Source: an uncultured Lachnospiraceae bacterium (GTDB lineage Bacteria; Bacillota_A; Clostridia; Lachnospirales; Lachnospiraceae). From it: a DNA stretch of 42,320 bases. Below the pieces are notes generated by a model that had not been told where the DNA came from, ran no database searches, and saw only the letters and a program-made list of their open reading frames with translations. The stretch is from assembly GCA_910587495.1 (NCBI GenBank), contig CAJUMT010000006.1, positions 1-42,320 on the forward strand, in the 5' to 3' direction. Positions 7,318 through 16,671 of the stretch are shown here, piece by piece. The translations under genes were made by a program, and so were the position numbers. Positions within the stretch are counted from its first letter, which is position 1. Every line of letters starts with the position of its first letter.

Positions 7318-7598
7318 TTACACATACAGACCGGCAATCAGGACAAGCTCTTTCATGCTGTGGACAACCTGACCGGTATTCATAATACGGATATCGAATA
7401 TGCCTTCGCCAAAGTCCATCAAATGCCGTAGGTTAATTGTAAGGTCATCCATTTCAGACAACTTTAAAATCCATTTGGCACAATTATCATTTCTCTTGCG
7501 ACAGGATCAGTAATCCATGTGTCCTCATATACGTTTTTGAAATATACAGAAGTATTAAAAATAGCTTCCGGCATATTCCCATAGTAAATATTGAGCAT
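7318..7598 (-). pseudogene. DUF4869-like gene with an internal deletion
   Basis: The minus-strand frame starts MLNIYYGNMPEAIFNTSVYF and continues NVYEDTWITDPVAREMI, then hits a stop near 7466. A different frame then carries CAKWILKLSEMDDLTIN, RHLMDFGEGIFDIRI and MNTGQVVHSMKELVLIAGLYV and ends at 7318. These parts match what I know of the two ends of DUF4869 proteins (about 150 residues), so roughly 50 central residues are missing and the frame is broken at the junction (about 7470-7480). A ribosome binding site (GGAGGTG) and a TATAAT-like box upstream remain. The function of the family is unknown. Confidence 0.6.
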
Positions 7599-7813
7599 TC
7601 TTTTTGCACCTCCGCTTATGCACGTCTGTATGTATTATACACTATTTTTTCGCCGAAACAAAACGAAAAAACAAATCTATCAAAAAGCTGTTTTAAAATG
7701 TTATTTTCCTGCCATTTTCTCCCGGAAAAAGATGGAAGCCCTGCCTCTTGTATGATATAATAAAATCGTATAGGCTTTCAGGAAATCCATTCTTAAAGAA
7801 GGTGGTTTTAGTA

Positions 7814-8251
7814 TTGAAGAAAATGACGAACAAAAAAAGCAGATGGCTGCCGGTGTTCTTTGCAGCGGCAGCTGTCCTGATGGAATTGTATCCAAAAGCG
7901 GTCGTTGTCCGCAGAGTGGCGACGCCGGAAGAAATATTCAGGGATTATTATTCGTATTTTAGTATGACGCCGTATTGGAGCGAAAATCCTTATCCGCTCA
8001 GAGCCGGGATCTGTTCCTGCATACTGCTTTCCCTTGTGGTATTAAGAATGTGGAAAGGTGGCAGGATTCTGGATCTTATGGCGATATTGGCCGGAGCGGC
8101 GGCGGTAATTATGTCTGCGTATGCGGCCAGGAGCCAGCGCGGATATACGGCAGGACACGGGATAGGGTGTGTTCTATGTGTTTTATTGGTCATCTCAGTA
8201 GTTTCCATTGTTGTGGGGATGCTGTTATATGATAAAAAAATTCGTACATAA
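7814..8251 (+). CDS. Small membrane protein of unknown function
   Basis: This 145-residue protein has a Lys-rich N-terminus and about four hydrophobic segments: WLPVFFAAAAVLMELYP, an extracytoplasmic loop containing YYSYFSMTPYWSENPYP, then ICSCILLSLVVLRMW, LMAILAGAAAVIMSAY and VLCVLLVISVVSIVVGMLLY. A short basic tail follows. I do not recognise a family with known function. The TTG at 7814 lies at ideal distance from AAGGTGG (7799-7805); the next option is ATG 7823. A likely promoter with TATGATATAAT lies near 7750. Only 17 nt separate it from the giant secreted protein gene, so the two are probably co-transcribed and the small protein could assist its export or regulation. Confidence 0.6.
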   Translation: MKKMTNKKSRWLPVFFAAAAVLMELYPKAVVVRRVATPEEIFRDYYSYFSMTPYWSENPYPLRAGICSCILLSLVVLRMWKGGRILDLMAILAGAAAVIMSAYAARSQRGYTAGHGIGCVLCVLLVISVVSIVVGMLLYDKKIRT

Positions 8252-8268
8252 ATAAAGGAGGGACATGA

Positions 8269-11200
8269 ATGAAACGAAGAATTTTAGCCATATTGTTGGC
8301 CGGAGCGATGCTTTTAAACGACGGCAGCTTCACCAGCATGGCTGTAAATTCGCAGTCACCGGTTTCTGCAGACGCCGCCGTACAGGCGCAGACGGAGGAA
8401 ACCGCGGACAACGATGTGGACGCATCAGACGAGTCGGGAAATATTGTTTCGACTCCGGATGCAAACACTGATGGGACTGAAGGAACAGAACCATCAGCGG
8501 AGGAAGGGAAAGAAGACAAGGCAGAAACGCCCGACAGTTCCGGCACGGATGAGGAAGCCACGCCGTCTGCAGGCGCAGGGACAGAGGACGAAGCGGACGT
8601 TTCCGAAACGCCAGAGGAAACCGATACGACAGAGCCGACGGAAGAAACAGAAGAAATATTTGAGACCTCTGTGTCCGGTGATACTGTAACAATCACCAAA
8701 TATAATCCAGGAACCAATCCGGCGGAGGAACTTGTAATTCCGGAGGAACTTAAAGGAAAAAGCAACATCAAAATACGTTACAATGTTTTCAAAGATTGTG
8801 CTTCTATTACCAGCGTCGTACTGCCGGATACGGTTACCGAGATCGGATACAACGCATTTTCGGGATGCGAGAATCTTAAAAGCGTAAGTCTGGGAAACGG
8901 CGTAAAGACCATCGGATACAACGCATTTTCGGGTTGCACCGCGCTAAAAACAATCACAATCCCCAAAAGTGTAACCGCCATAGGTTCTTCTTCTGGTGGG
9001 ATTAGCGACAGCATAGAAGAAATCATAGTTGCACCTGGGACGACAAAGATACCTGCATATGCCTGCTATAAAGCGTCAAACCTGACAAAGGCTGTTATAC
9101 CGGACACCGTGACGGAAATCGGCAGCAGCGCGTTTCAAAATTGTCCAAAACTTGTAACGGCAGATCTGCCGGACAGTGTAAAGACCATTGGAAACAATGC
9201 GTTTTCCGGTTGCACAGGATTAACTTTCGTGAACCTGAAGGACAATCTGACCAGCATCGGGTACAACGCATTTTCAGGATGCACCGCGTTAAAAACAATC
9301 ACAATTCCCAAAAGCGTAACCACCATAGGTTCTTATTATGGTGGGATTAGCGACAGCATAGAAGAAATCATATTTGCACCCGGGACGACAAAGATATCCG
9401 CATATGCCTGCTATAAAGCGTCAAACCTGACGAAAGCTGTTATACCAGATACTGTGACTGAAATCGGCAGTTACGCGTTCCAAAGCTGCCCGAATCTTGT
9501 AACAGCAGATTTGCCGGACAGCGTGAAGACCATCGGCAGCTATGCATATAACAACTGTACGAAATTGGCTTTCGTAAACCCTAGCAGCGGACTGACCAGC
9601 ATAAGCGACAACGCTTTTTCAGGCTGTACCGCTTTAACAAAGATTACGATCCCCAAAAGCGTAACCAGCATCGGCAGCAGTGCGTTTAACGGCAGTATAG
9701 CAGAAATCGCATTTGAAGAAGGGATGACGAAAATCCCGGATCGCGCCTGCTATAACGCATCAAACCTGACAAAGGTTACAATTCCGTCTACGGCGGCGGA
9801 AATCGGGGCATATGCCTTTTCCAGCTGTAAACAATTAACCAATATAGATCTGCCGGACGCCGTGGCAATCATCGGGTCAAATGCTTTCCAAAGTTGTATA
9901 GCTTTGGTCAAGGTACATTTGGGCAGCAAAGTGGAGACAATCAAGTCATATACTTTCTCCGGTTGTACCGTACTTGCCGATATAAATCTGGACGGCAAGA
10001 TAAAAACCATAGAAAACTATGCTTTCCAGTACTGTACAGGGCTTACCAGTATACGCCTGGGAAGCGGCGTGGAAACGATTGGCTCTAGCGCTTTTTACGG
10101 CTGCAAACAGCTTGCGTCTATCAATTTGAACGGAGCTGTCAAATCTATTGGCAGCAGCGCTTTTTGTAATTGCGAGAAGCTGGAACCCGTACTTTTTGGA
10201 AGCAGCTTGACAACGATCGGCAGCAGCGCATTCTCCGGCTGTGTTCTGCTTGAAACGGTTACAATCCCTAAAAGCGTAACCAACATCGGCAGCAGTGCGT
10301 TTCAAAACAGCGCAACAAAAGTTATATTTGAAAGCGGGACGACGTCGATCCCGGCCAATGCCTGCAACGTCGCAAGCAAACTGACGGAGGCAGAGATTCC
10401 GTCTACCGTCACAGAAATAGGCAACAACGCGTTCTCCGGCTGTACAGTTTTAGAGAAAATCACTTTAAGTGCTAACATAACAAAAATGGGTACCAGTGTA
10501 TTTTCGGGCTGCAGCGCGCTTACGTCGATTACTATACCCAGGACGCTTGTAACCATTGGAAACAATTGCTTTAATAACAGTATTGAAGAAATCGTATTCC
10601 AGGACGGGATAACAAAGATCCCGGACAATGTATGCTATGGGGCAAGTAAGCTGAAAACAATACATATCCCCAGAACAGTCACAGAGATCGGACAGAATGC
10701 ATTCAATAATTGTTCTTCACTGACACAGGTCAAAATCGCGGACAATATGACGGTGGGAAATTATGCATTCAATAGTTGTTCGGCGCTGGAAGACCTGACA
10801 GTCGGGGACAATGTTACCCTTGGGGATTATGTATTCAGATACTGCAGAAACCTTAAATCCATAAAGCTGGGCAAGAACCTGGTGAAAGGTAGAGAAGTAT
10901 TTGGCGGCATATCCATAAAAGGCCAGTGCGGGGATAATCTGTCATGGGAACTGAACGCAGACGACGGCCAGCTTTCACTCAGTGGCAACGGCGCTATGGA
11001 AAAATATGCTTCCGCAGAGCAGGTTCCATGGAGTGGTTTAATGGTGTTGATCGAGGATATTTCCTTTAACGGTAATATCACGACGATCAGCGACTATGCG
11101 TTCCGGGACTGCGACAACCTGGAAACCATCATTATAAAAGACGGCATTACACAGATCGGAAAAGAAGCGTTTTATTCCTGCGACAACCTGATCTATGTGG

Positions 11201-14200
11201 AACTGCCGGACAGCCTGCAAGTATTGGGCAGCCAGGCGTTCGGCGAATGCAATAAGCTGGAAGAACTTTTGTTCTGCGGCAATGCGCCGTCCCTGGGAGC
11301 GGGCTGCCTTCCGGATATAAAAACACTTACGGTATATTATCCTGAGACGGCTACCGGATGGACGCCGCGGCTGCTTAACCGCTACGGTGAGCTGAGCTGG
11401 AAGATATGGGATAATACGGTACTGCCCAATGATATCGTGCTGGTACTGGACATTTCCGGCAGTATGAGCAACAAGATGGCAAAGTTAAAAGAAGCGTCTT
11501 CCGCGTTTATCAAAGGAATCGGGGGAATGCTTTCCAATACCAGGATCTCCGTGGTCGCATATGAATCAAATGCGAAGGTGATCTCGGAATTTTCCATGAA
11601 CTACCGGCATCAGATCAGGCAGGTGGAAAAACTTAAGAGTACCGGCGGAACCCACTACCTGAATGCTTTAAAATGCGCGGACGGGCTTTTGGAGGGAAGT
11701 AGCGCGGCGCGCCGGGCGATCATCATGTTCAGCGACGGCGAACCCAATGACTCCAAAACAGATATCTCGGCATTTGCGCAGGAGCTGCGGGAAAAATATG
11801 AGATTTACACGGTAGGCCTGCTCTCCGGCAAGACGCAGAGAGAAGTGCTGATTGACGTGGCGGGCAAGGAAGAGAATTACTTTGAAGTTACGGCGATCGA
11901 CAAGCTGCTGCAGGTGTTCTTACAGCTTTCGGAGGATTTCGGCAAGAGCGAGACGACGACCTTTGAAGTGAAGCGGCACGGCCAGAGGGTTGACCTCATA
12001 AACGAAGAACAGATCATATGTATCGGTTCGGATGAGACGATGTCCATCATCATCACCGCCGGTACGAAATTTGATGACGTGGCGAAGATTGCCCTCATGC
12101 AGGACGACACGGTGGTACTGGAAAATACGACCGGGGAATTTAACGATATCAAGCCAGGTAAACTGTTCAAAGTCGGCGGCAGGATCTACGCGGCGCTTTA
12201 TGATTCCAAAGGGAACATCATTGAGAAGACGCGGCTGAATATTACCATCCGGGATAACTATACAGTTACCTATATGATGAACGACGACACGGACACGGTC
12301 TACAGGACAGATAAGATCATCGACGGCAAAGAGATCATGGAGCCAGATGCGCCTGTCCGTGACGGATATAAGTTCGACGGATGGTATTCTTCCGAAGAAT
12401 GCACAGGCTATTCGTTCTTCCATGAATTTAATGTGGCGAACCGCCAGAACCTGGAAAATGATATCACGCTGTACGCAAAATGGGAAGCGGACAGCACAGT
12501 GCTCGACCTGGCGACGGAGGCGTTCAGCTTTACAAACTCCGGGCGGTTTTTCTGCAATTCCAACTGGGGAAGCATGTCAGACGAGCAGAGAGATCCTTAC
12601 TACTATGAGATAAGTGACGGCGATTGTGCGCAGCTGTATGATTCGGCTTCCGCCAATAAATCCTGGATCAAAGACCTGAAAGACAGTTCCTGGGGCGGTT
12701 CCTGCTCCGGTATGTCCTCCGCCGTATGCCTGTCAAAAGACGAAATGCTGGACATTTCCAACTTCAACGCGAACTTTACAAACATCGGGCAGGCTTCCAT
12801 GATCATGAATACCAATGGCGACGCGGACGTCGGCGATGTGGAGAGCATGATCAATTATTACATGCTTCGGCAGCAGGCCGGAAGAATATATGATATCAGG
12901 ACGGATTACACAAGCAGTGAATCAGACAACCTGAAAAAAATCATTAATAAGATGAAGTCCGGCAATGGAATTACAGTAGTATGTATTGGCTTATCGGACA
13001 GCGAAGGAAGCGCGGGCGGGCATGCCGTTGTAAGCCATGGCTTCGAGGAGGATACAGAAAATAATACATACAGATTCCAGATCTATGACTGCTCTATGGG
13101 AAATGAACGCTCATTTCCTGTCACAGTTACGAAAAATGGAGATACCTACACGAAAGAATGCAGCGAGTGGGAACAGGCATGGAACTACAGCATTACCTTT
13201 AAAGCTGCTTTAACTGCCGATGACCTTGCACAGGAAACGCTCCTGACCGCTCCCACTGTAGTGCGCGCAGGTGCATCCGGCGGATCCGGCAGCAGCTCAA
13301 CTTATGATCTGAACACCAGCTATGCGAATTTCACGATTTCAACCGGCACAAAGACAGCAGAAATCGTAAACGGTCAGCTGGCGGAAAGCAGTACCCTGCA
13401 AGTTATGTGCTATGGGCTGGTCAGCGAACCCAAAATGCAGAAGAAGTATCTCTTCAGGCTTCCTGCCCTTACGTCAGGCGCTTATACAATTACACCGGCG
13501 TCCGGCGCGGACACATACAAGACAGTTATGTATTATGCGGATTCCGCAGACGGTTTCTTCATTTCGGAAGACGCGGCAGAGCCGGGCGAGATTACCATAT
13601 CCGATACTGGAAAGATGTCTACAGTGTATACCACGGCGACAGCGCATACCTCCCATGTTTCCAGCAATCAAATGACGACGCCATGGTATTATATTGGTGT
13701 GGAAGGGGAAAATACAGGCCTCAGCCTTGATCCTCAGGCGGACACGACGACCGTGGCAGTGTCGGCGGACGCTGCAGCCGCAGCCGCGGAGGGAGATATC
13801 GAAGGCGAAGCGGCGCAGGATGTGAAAGTCAAGATCCGAATGGAGTCCGACTTCAACTATGTAGAGGCATCCTCTGTCAGCGTGGACACAACCGGCGTCG
13901 AGATCAAGACAGACGAGAACAACAACTGTATCATCCAAAAAGACGATAAAGTCATATTTACCGATGGCTTTGGCTATTCCGTCGTATATGACAGCCAGTG
14001 CGGCACATCAGTAGAGACGCTTACAGGCGTTGCGGAAGGCACAATACTCGAAGAACCCAACGACCCGCGCCGCGACGGCTATATCTTTGAAGGATGGTTT
14101 AAAGAAAAAGACTGCAAGAACTTATGGAATTTCAAATCAGACAAAGTAACCGGCAATACCACCCTCTATGCAGGATGGTCTGTGGATACAAACTATTTCC

Positions 14201-16560
14201 TGTCGGTAACCTTTAAACGGTACGGCAAAGAAGACCAGAGCATCTATGTGCCGAAAGGAAACGCGCTCAAGCTCTCCGAGTGCCCAAAGATACCGGATGA
14301 CCTGGATCAGAACTGGTACACGGACAACAAGTATACGAAAGTCTGGGATTTTGAAAAAGGAACTATCACAAAGAATACGGTTTTATACGCAAAAGGGAAA
14401 GAATATACGATTACCTATGAAAGTGATCCTGCAGGCGAGCCAACGACGGAGACAGGATACGCAGGCAACCGCATCGTAAAACCGGAAGATCCTAAAAAGG
14501 ACGGATACAAATTTACCGGATGGTTTAAAGACAGCGAATGCAGCCAGGAATGGGACTTCTATTTAGACATAATCACAAGTGACGTAACGCTGCATGCAGG
14601 CTGGGAAGAAATCATCTACACGGTGAAATTCGACCCGCAGAAAGAAGGCATTGACCCGAGCCTGTATCCGGATTATACTGGCGTGAAACCGGGAACCAAG
14701 ATACAGGAACCCGCAAAACCGCAGGATATTTACTATGAATTTACCGGCTGGTACAAAGACGCGGAATGCAGGAGCCAGTGGAACTTCGATACAGACACGG
14801 TAAACGGGGACATGACCCTTTACGGAGGATGGAAGGAAATTTTCTATACGGTGACATTTGACGTAAACGGCCATGGTACTGCTTTGGCGGAATATGCTGA
14901 TTACAATGCAATCAAACCCATGAGCCTGATTGAAGAACCAGCTGCCCCGGTAGCCGCAGGTTATGTCTTTACCGGATGGTACAGGGATAAAGACGGCCTG
15001 ATTTTATGGAATTTCAACCAAGATACCGTACAGGGCGATACGACCCTTTACGCAGGCTGGAAGATTGACGAAGATTACGACGGCGTACTGCCGGGTGACA
15101 GTGGTCCGCAGACAGGTCTCTGGGTCGCGGGCATCAAAGACCAGACATATACTGGTAAAGCAATCAGGCCGGAAGTCCGCGTCTATGACGGACGCAAACG
15201 CCTGAAAGTAGGCAAAGACTACACGCTAAGCTACAAGAATAACGTAAAGGCGGCTGACGAAAAGGCAGGCAAAAAAGCGCCAACTGTCACGATCAAGACG
15301 AAAGGAAATTATTCCGGCACGTTTACTAGCACCTTTACGATCAAGAAGGCGGCATTGACGCAGGATAACCTGATCGCTGCGAAAGTCTATCCGGCAGGCA
15401 AGGCGTACACGCCGGTCGTCATGCTGGGCAGCAACATCTTAAAAGCGAAGAAAGATTATACACTGACCTATCTGGATGCCAATGGCAGCAAGACGAAAAA
15501 ACGCCCGACCAAAGAAGGCGATTATTTCATCCAGATCAAGGGAAAAGGAAACTGTGAAGGCGATTTCCGTGTAGCATATAAGGTTGCCAAAAACGGTGGC
15601 ATCAGTATCGGAAAAGGCCAGGCGACTGTGGCGGAAACGCATTATGGCGATAAAGACGACCCTGCTACCACCCTGAAAGTTGCGGGTAAGGATCTGCAGG
15701 CAGGCACGCATTATTCCGTCAGGTTCTCCGGTACAAGCAAGGCAGGCACAGCAGCCGCGACCTTCATAGGCTCCGGCGAGTATACCGGCACTTTGAAGAA
15801 GAATTTCAAAGTCCAGCCGCTTGTAATCACAAAGGAAGACATCACAGTAGCCGAGTCCGCTGCCTACGAAAAAGGCGGCGCGCGTCCTTCCGTAACCGTC
15901 AGGGTAAACAATGTAAAACTGAGCGAAGGCACGGACTACACACTGACTTACGCGAACAATAAGAAGCTGGGGCAGGCCAAAGTTACCGTGAAAGGCAAAG
16001 GAAACTATACCGGTAAAGCGGAAAAAACATTCCAGGTTGTACAAAAAGACCTGGCTGCCTCCGGCGTACAGATCTTTGTCTCCGACGCGGTTACAGGGAA
16101 GACGCCGACCGTGCTCATCTTCGATACGAACGGCAAGAAACTGGCAGCCAAGAGCGATTACCAGGCGAATGACAATAAGGATGGCACGGTGACGATTACA
16201 GGCGGCAACAATGGACTGTATACAGTCTCAGAGCCGATTGTAAGGAATTACAGGCAATTAGAGAAAGATAAGGTTATTACATCCGTTTCTCTGAATAAAA
16301 AAGCCGACGGCTTCCCAAAGACGTTCAAGTACACTGGCGGAAGAGTCGAATTAAAGAACAGCTGGCTGAAAGTAAAAGTCGGAAACACAGTTCTTACGGA
16401 CAAAGACTTTGAGATCAAATACATTACGAACATACAGAAGGGTACGGCGACCGTTGTCGTACAAGGCAAAGGAGAATACGGCGGCAGTAAAGTGCTGAAC
16501 TTTAAGATCCAGGCGCAGAATGTGCCAAAGGTTGTCGAGTGGTTTTCTTCTAAAAAATAA
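8269..16560 (+). CDS. Giant secreted BspA-LRR / vWFA / papain-like / InlB-B-repeat protein
   Basis: The protein has 2763 residues. A signal peptide occupies about residues 1-35, followed by an acidic Thr/Glu linker to about 140. BspA-type leucine-rich repeats (EIGSSAFQNC pattern, about 33 units of 23 residues) run to about 1030. A von Willebrand A domain follows with a complete MIDAS: DISGS at 1061-1065, TGGT at 1125-1128 and SDGE at about 1155. Then come one InlB-type B repeat (1331-1405) and a papain-like region with WGGSCSGM (Cys1479), GGHAVVSHG (His1585) and IYDCS (Asp1607). Four complete B repeats plus a degenerate one (about 1903-2265) precede about six Ig-like repeats (YTGKAIRPEV, KVGKDYTLSY). 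There is no LPXTG. The start is fixed by GGAGGG six nt upstream. A role in adhesion or matrix binding with possible proteolysis is inferred. Confidence 0.85.
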   Translation: MKRRILAILLAGAMLLNDGSFTSMAVNSQSPVSADAAVQAQTEETADNDVDASDESGNIVSTPDANTDGTEGTEPSAEEGKEDKAETPDSSGTDEEATPSAGAGTEDEADVSETPEETDTTEPTEETEEIFETSVSGDTVTITKYNPGTNPAEELVIPEELKGKSNIKIRYNVFKDCASITSVVLPDTVTEIGYNAFSGCENLKSVSLGNGVKTIGYNAFSGCTALKTITIPKSVTAIGSSSGGISDSIEEIIVAPGTTKIPAYACYKASNLTKAVIPDTVTEIGSSAFQNCPKLVTADLPDSVKTIGNNAFSGCTGLTFVNLKDNLTSIGYNAFSGCTALKTITIPKSVTTIGSYYGGISDSIEEIIFAPGTTKISAYACYKASNLTKAVIPDTVTEIGSYAFQSCPNLVTADLPDSVKTIGSYAYNNCTKLAFVNPSSGLTSISDNAFSGCTALTKITIPKSVTSIGSSAFNGSIAEIAFEEGMTKIPDRACYNASNLTKVTIPSTAAEIGAYAFSSCKQLTNIDLPDAVAIIGSNAFQSCIALVKVHLGSKVETIKSYTFSGCTVLADINLDGKIKTIENYAFQYCTGLTSIRLGSGVETIGSSAFYGCKQLASINLNGAVKSIGSSAFCNCEKLEPVLFGSSLTTIGSSAFSGCVLLETVTIPKSVTNIGSSAFQNSATKVIFESGTTSIPANACNVASKLTEAEIPSTVTEIGNNAFSGCTVLEKITLSANITKMGTSVFSGCSALTSITIPRTLVTIGNNCFNNSIEEIVFQDGITKIPDNVCYGASKLKTIHIPRTVTEIGQNAFNNCSSLTQVKIADNMTVGNYAFNSCSALEDLTVGDNVTLGDYVFRYCRNLKSIKLGKNLVKGREVFGGISIKGQCGDNLSWELNADDGQLSLSGNGAMEKYASAEQVPWSGLMVLIEDISFNGNITTISDYAFRDCDNLETIIIKDGITQIGKEAFYSCDNLIYVELPDSLQVLGSQAFGECNKLEELLFCGNAPSLGAGCLPDIKTLTVYYPETATGWTPRLLNRYGELSWKIWDNTVLPNDIVLVLDISGSMSNKMAKLKEASSAFIKGIGGMLSNTRISVVAYESNAKVISEFSMNYRHQIRQVEKLKSTGGTHYLNALKCADGLLEGSSAARRAIIMFSDGEPNDSKTDISAFAQELREKYEIYTVGLLSGKTQREVLIDVAGKEENYFEVTAIDKLLQVFLQLSEDFGKSETTTFEVKRHGQRVDLINEEQIICIGSDETMSIIITAGTKFDDVAKIALMQDDTVVLENTTGEFNDIKPGKLFKVGGRIYAALYDSKGNIIEKTRLNITIRDNYTVTYMMNDDTDTVYRTDKIIDGKEIMEPDAPVRDGYKFDGWYSSEECTGYSFFHEFNVANRQNLENDITLYAKWEADSTVLDLATEAFSFTNSGRFFCNSNWGSMSDEQRDPYYYEISDGDCAQLYDSASANKSWIKDLKDSSWGGSCSGMSSAVCLSKDEMLDISNFNANFTNIGQASMIMNTNGDADVGDVESMINYYMLRQQAGRIYDIRTDYTSSESDNLKKIINKMKSGNGITVVCIGLSDSEGSAGGHAVVSHGFEEDTENNTYRFQIYDCSMGNERSFPVTVTKNGDTYTKECSEWEQAWNYSITFKAALTADDLAQETLLTAPTVVRAGASGGSGSSSTYDLNTSYANFTISTGTKTAEIVNGQLAESSTLQVMCYGLVSEPKMQKKYLFRLPALTSGAYTITPASGADTYKTVMYYADSADGFFISEDAAEPGEITISDTGKMSTVYTTATAHTSHVSSNQMTTPWYYIGVEGENTGLSLDPQADTTTVAVSADAAAAAAEGDIEGEAAQDVKVKIRMESDFNYVEASSVSVDTTGVEIKTDENNNCIIQKDDKVIFTDGFGYSVVYDSQCGTSVETLTGVAEGTILEEPNDPRRDGYIFEGWFKEKDCKNLWNFKSDKVTGNTTLYAGWSVDTNYFLSVTFKRYGKEDQSIYVPKGNALKLSECPKIPDDLDQNWYTDNKYTKVWDFEKGTITKNTVLYAKGKEYTITYESDPAGEPTTETGYAGNRIVKPEDPKKDGYKFTGWFKDSECSQEWDFYLDIITSDVTLHAGWEEIIYTVKFDPQKEGIDPSLYPDYTGVKPGTKIQEPAKPQDIYYEFTGWYKDAECRSQWNFDTDTVNGDMTLYGGWKEIFYTVTFDVNGHGTALAEYADYNAIKPMSLIEEPAAPVAAGYVFTGWYRDKDGLILWNFNQDTVQGDTTLYAGWKIDEDYDGVLPGDSGPQTGLWVAGIKDQTYTGKAIRPEVRVYDGRKRLKVGKDYTLSYKNNVKAADEKAGKKAPTVTIKTKGNYSGTFTSTFTIKKAALTQDNLIAAKVYPAGKAYTPVVMLGSNILKAKKDYTLTYLDANGSKTKKRPTKEGDYFIQIKGKGNCEGDFRVAYKVAKNGGISIGKGQATVAETHYGDKDDPATTLKVAGKDLQAGTHYSVRFSGTSKAGTAAATFIGSGEYTGTLKKNFKVQPLVITKEDITVAESAAYEKGGARPSVTVRVNNVKLSEGTDYTLTYANNKKLGQAKVTVKGKGNYTGKAEKTFQVVQKDLAASGVQIFVSDAVTGKTPTVLIFDTNGKKLAAKSDYQANDNKDGTVTITGGNNGLYTVSEPIVRNYRQLEKDKVITSVSLNKKADGFPKTFKYTGGRVELKNSWLKVKVGNTVLTDKDFEIKYITNIQKGTATVVVQGKGEYGGSKVLNFKIQAQNVPKVVEWFSSKK
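8911..9545 (+). repeat. Intragenic duplication of five leucine-rich repeats
   Basis: Positions 8911-9200 and 9256-9545 are nearly identical at DNA level with a constant offset of 345 nt, that is 115 residues or exactly five 23-residue repeats. Both copies encode the unusual segment GGISDSIEEI and the ACYKASNLTKAVIPDTV segment. Confidence 0.75.
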
Positions 16561-16568
16561 GTCCTGAC

Positions 16569-16608
16569 AGGAGGGGTTATGGCTGATATGAGTCATAACT
16601 CCTCTTTT
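16569..16608 (+). terminator. Intrinsic terminator of the giant LRR gene
   Basis: GAGGGGTTATG at 16571-16581 pairs with CATAACTCCTC at 16594-16604 (one G-U-type mismatch) around a 12-nt loop and is followed by TTTT. It starts about 10 nt after the stop codon. Confidence 0.75.
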
Positions 16609-16671
16609 ATAGTTTATTCTCCAAGAGTTATAGTGTATACTATCCATTAAAAGTAAAAAGGAACTACAACC

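Noticed and set aside
6695..7790. Short direct repeat GGCTTTCAGGAAAT near 6696 and 7771
   Set aside because: It is only 14 nt long with no flanking similarity or element between the copies that would make it an attachment site.
8190..8771. 193-codon minus-strand frame rich in Ser and Val
   Set aside because: It is antisense to the signal and acidic linker of the giant LRR protein; its composition simply mirrors Glu/Thr/Asp codons.
8800..11300. Regularly spaced repeats that might suggest a CRISPR array
   Set aside because: They are in-frame, degenerate 69-nt units encoding 23-residue leucine-rich repeats, with no unique spacers.
15439..16044. 201-codon minus-strand frame
   Set aside because: It is antisense to the Ig-like repeats of the giant LRR protein and shows no recognisable domain.
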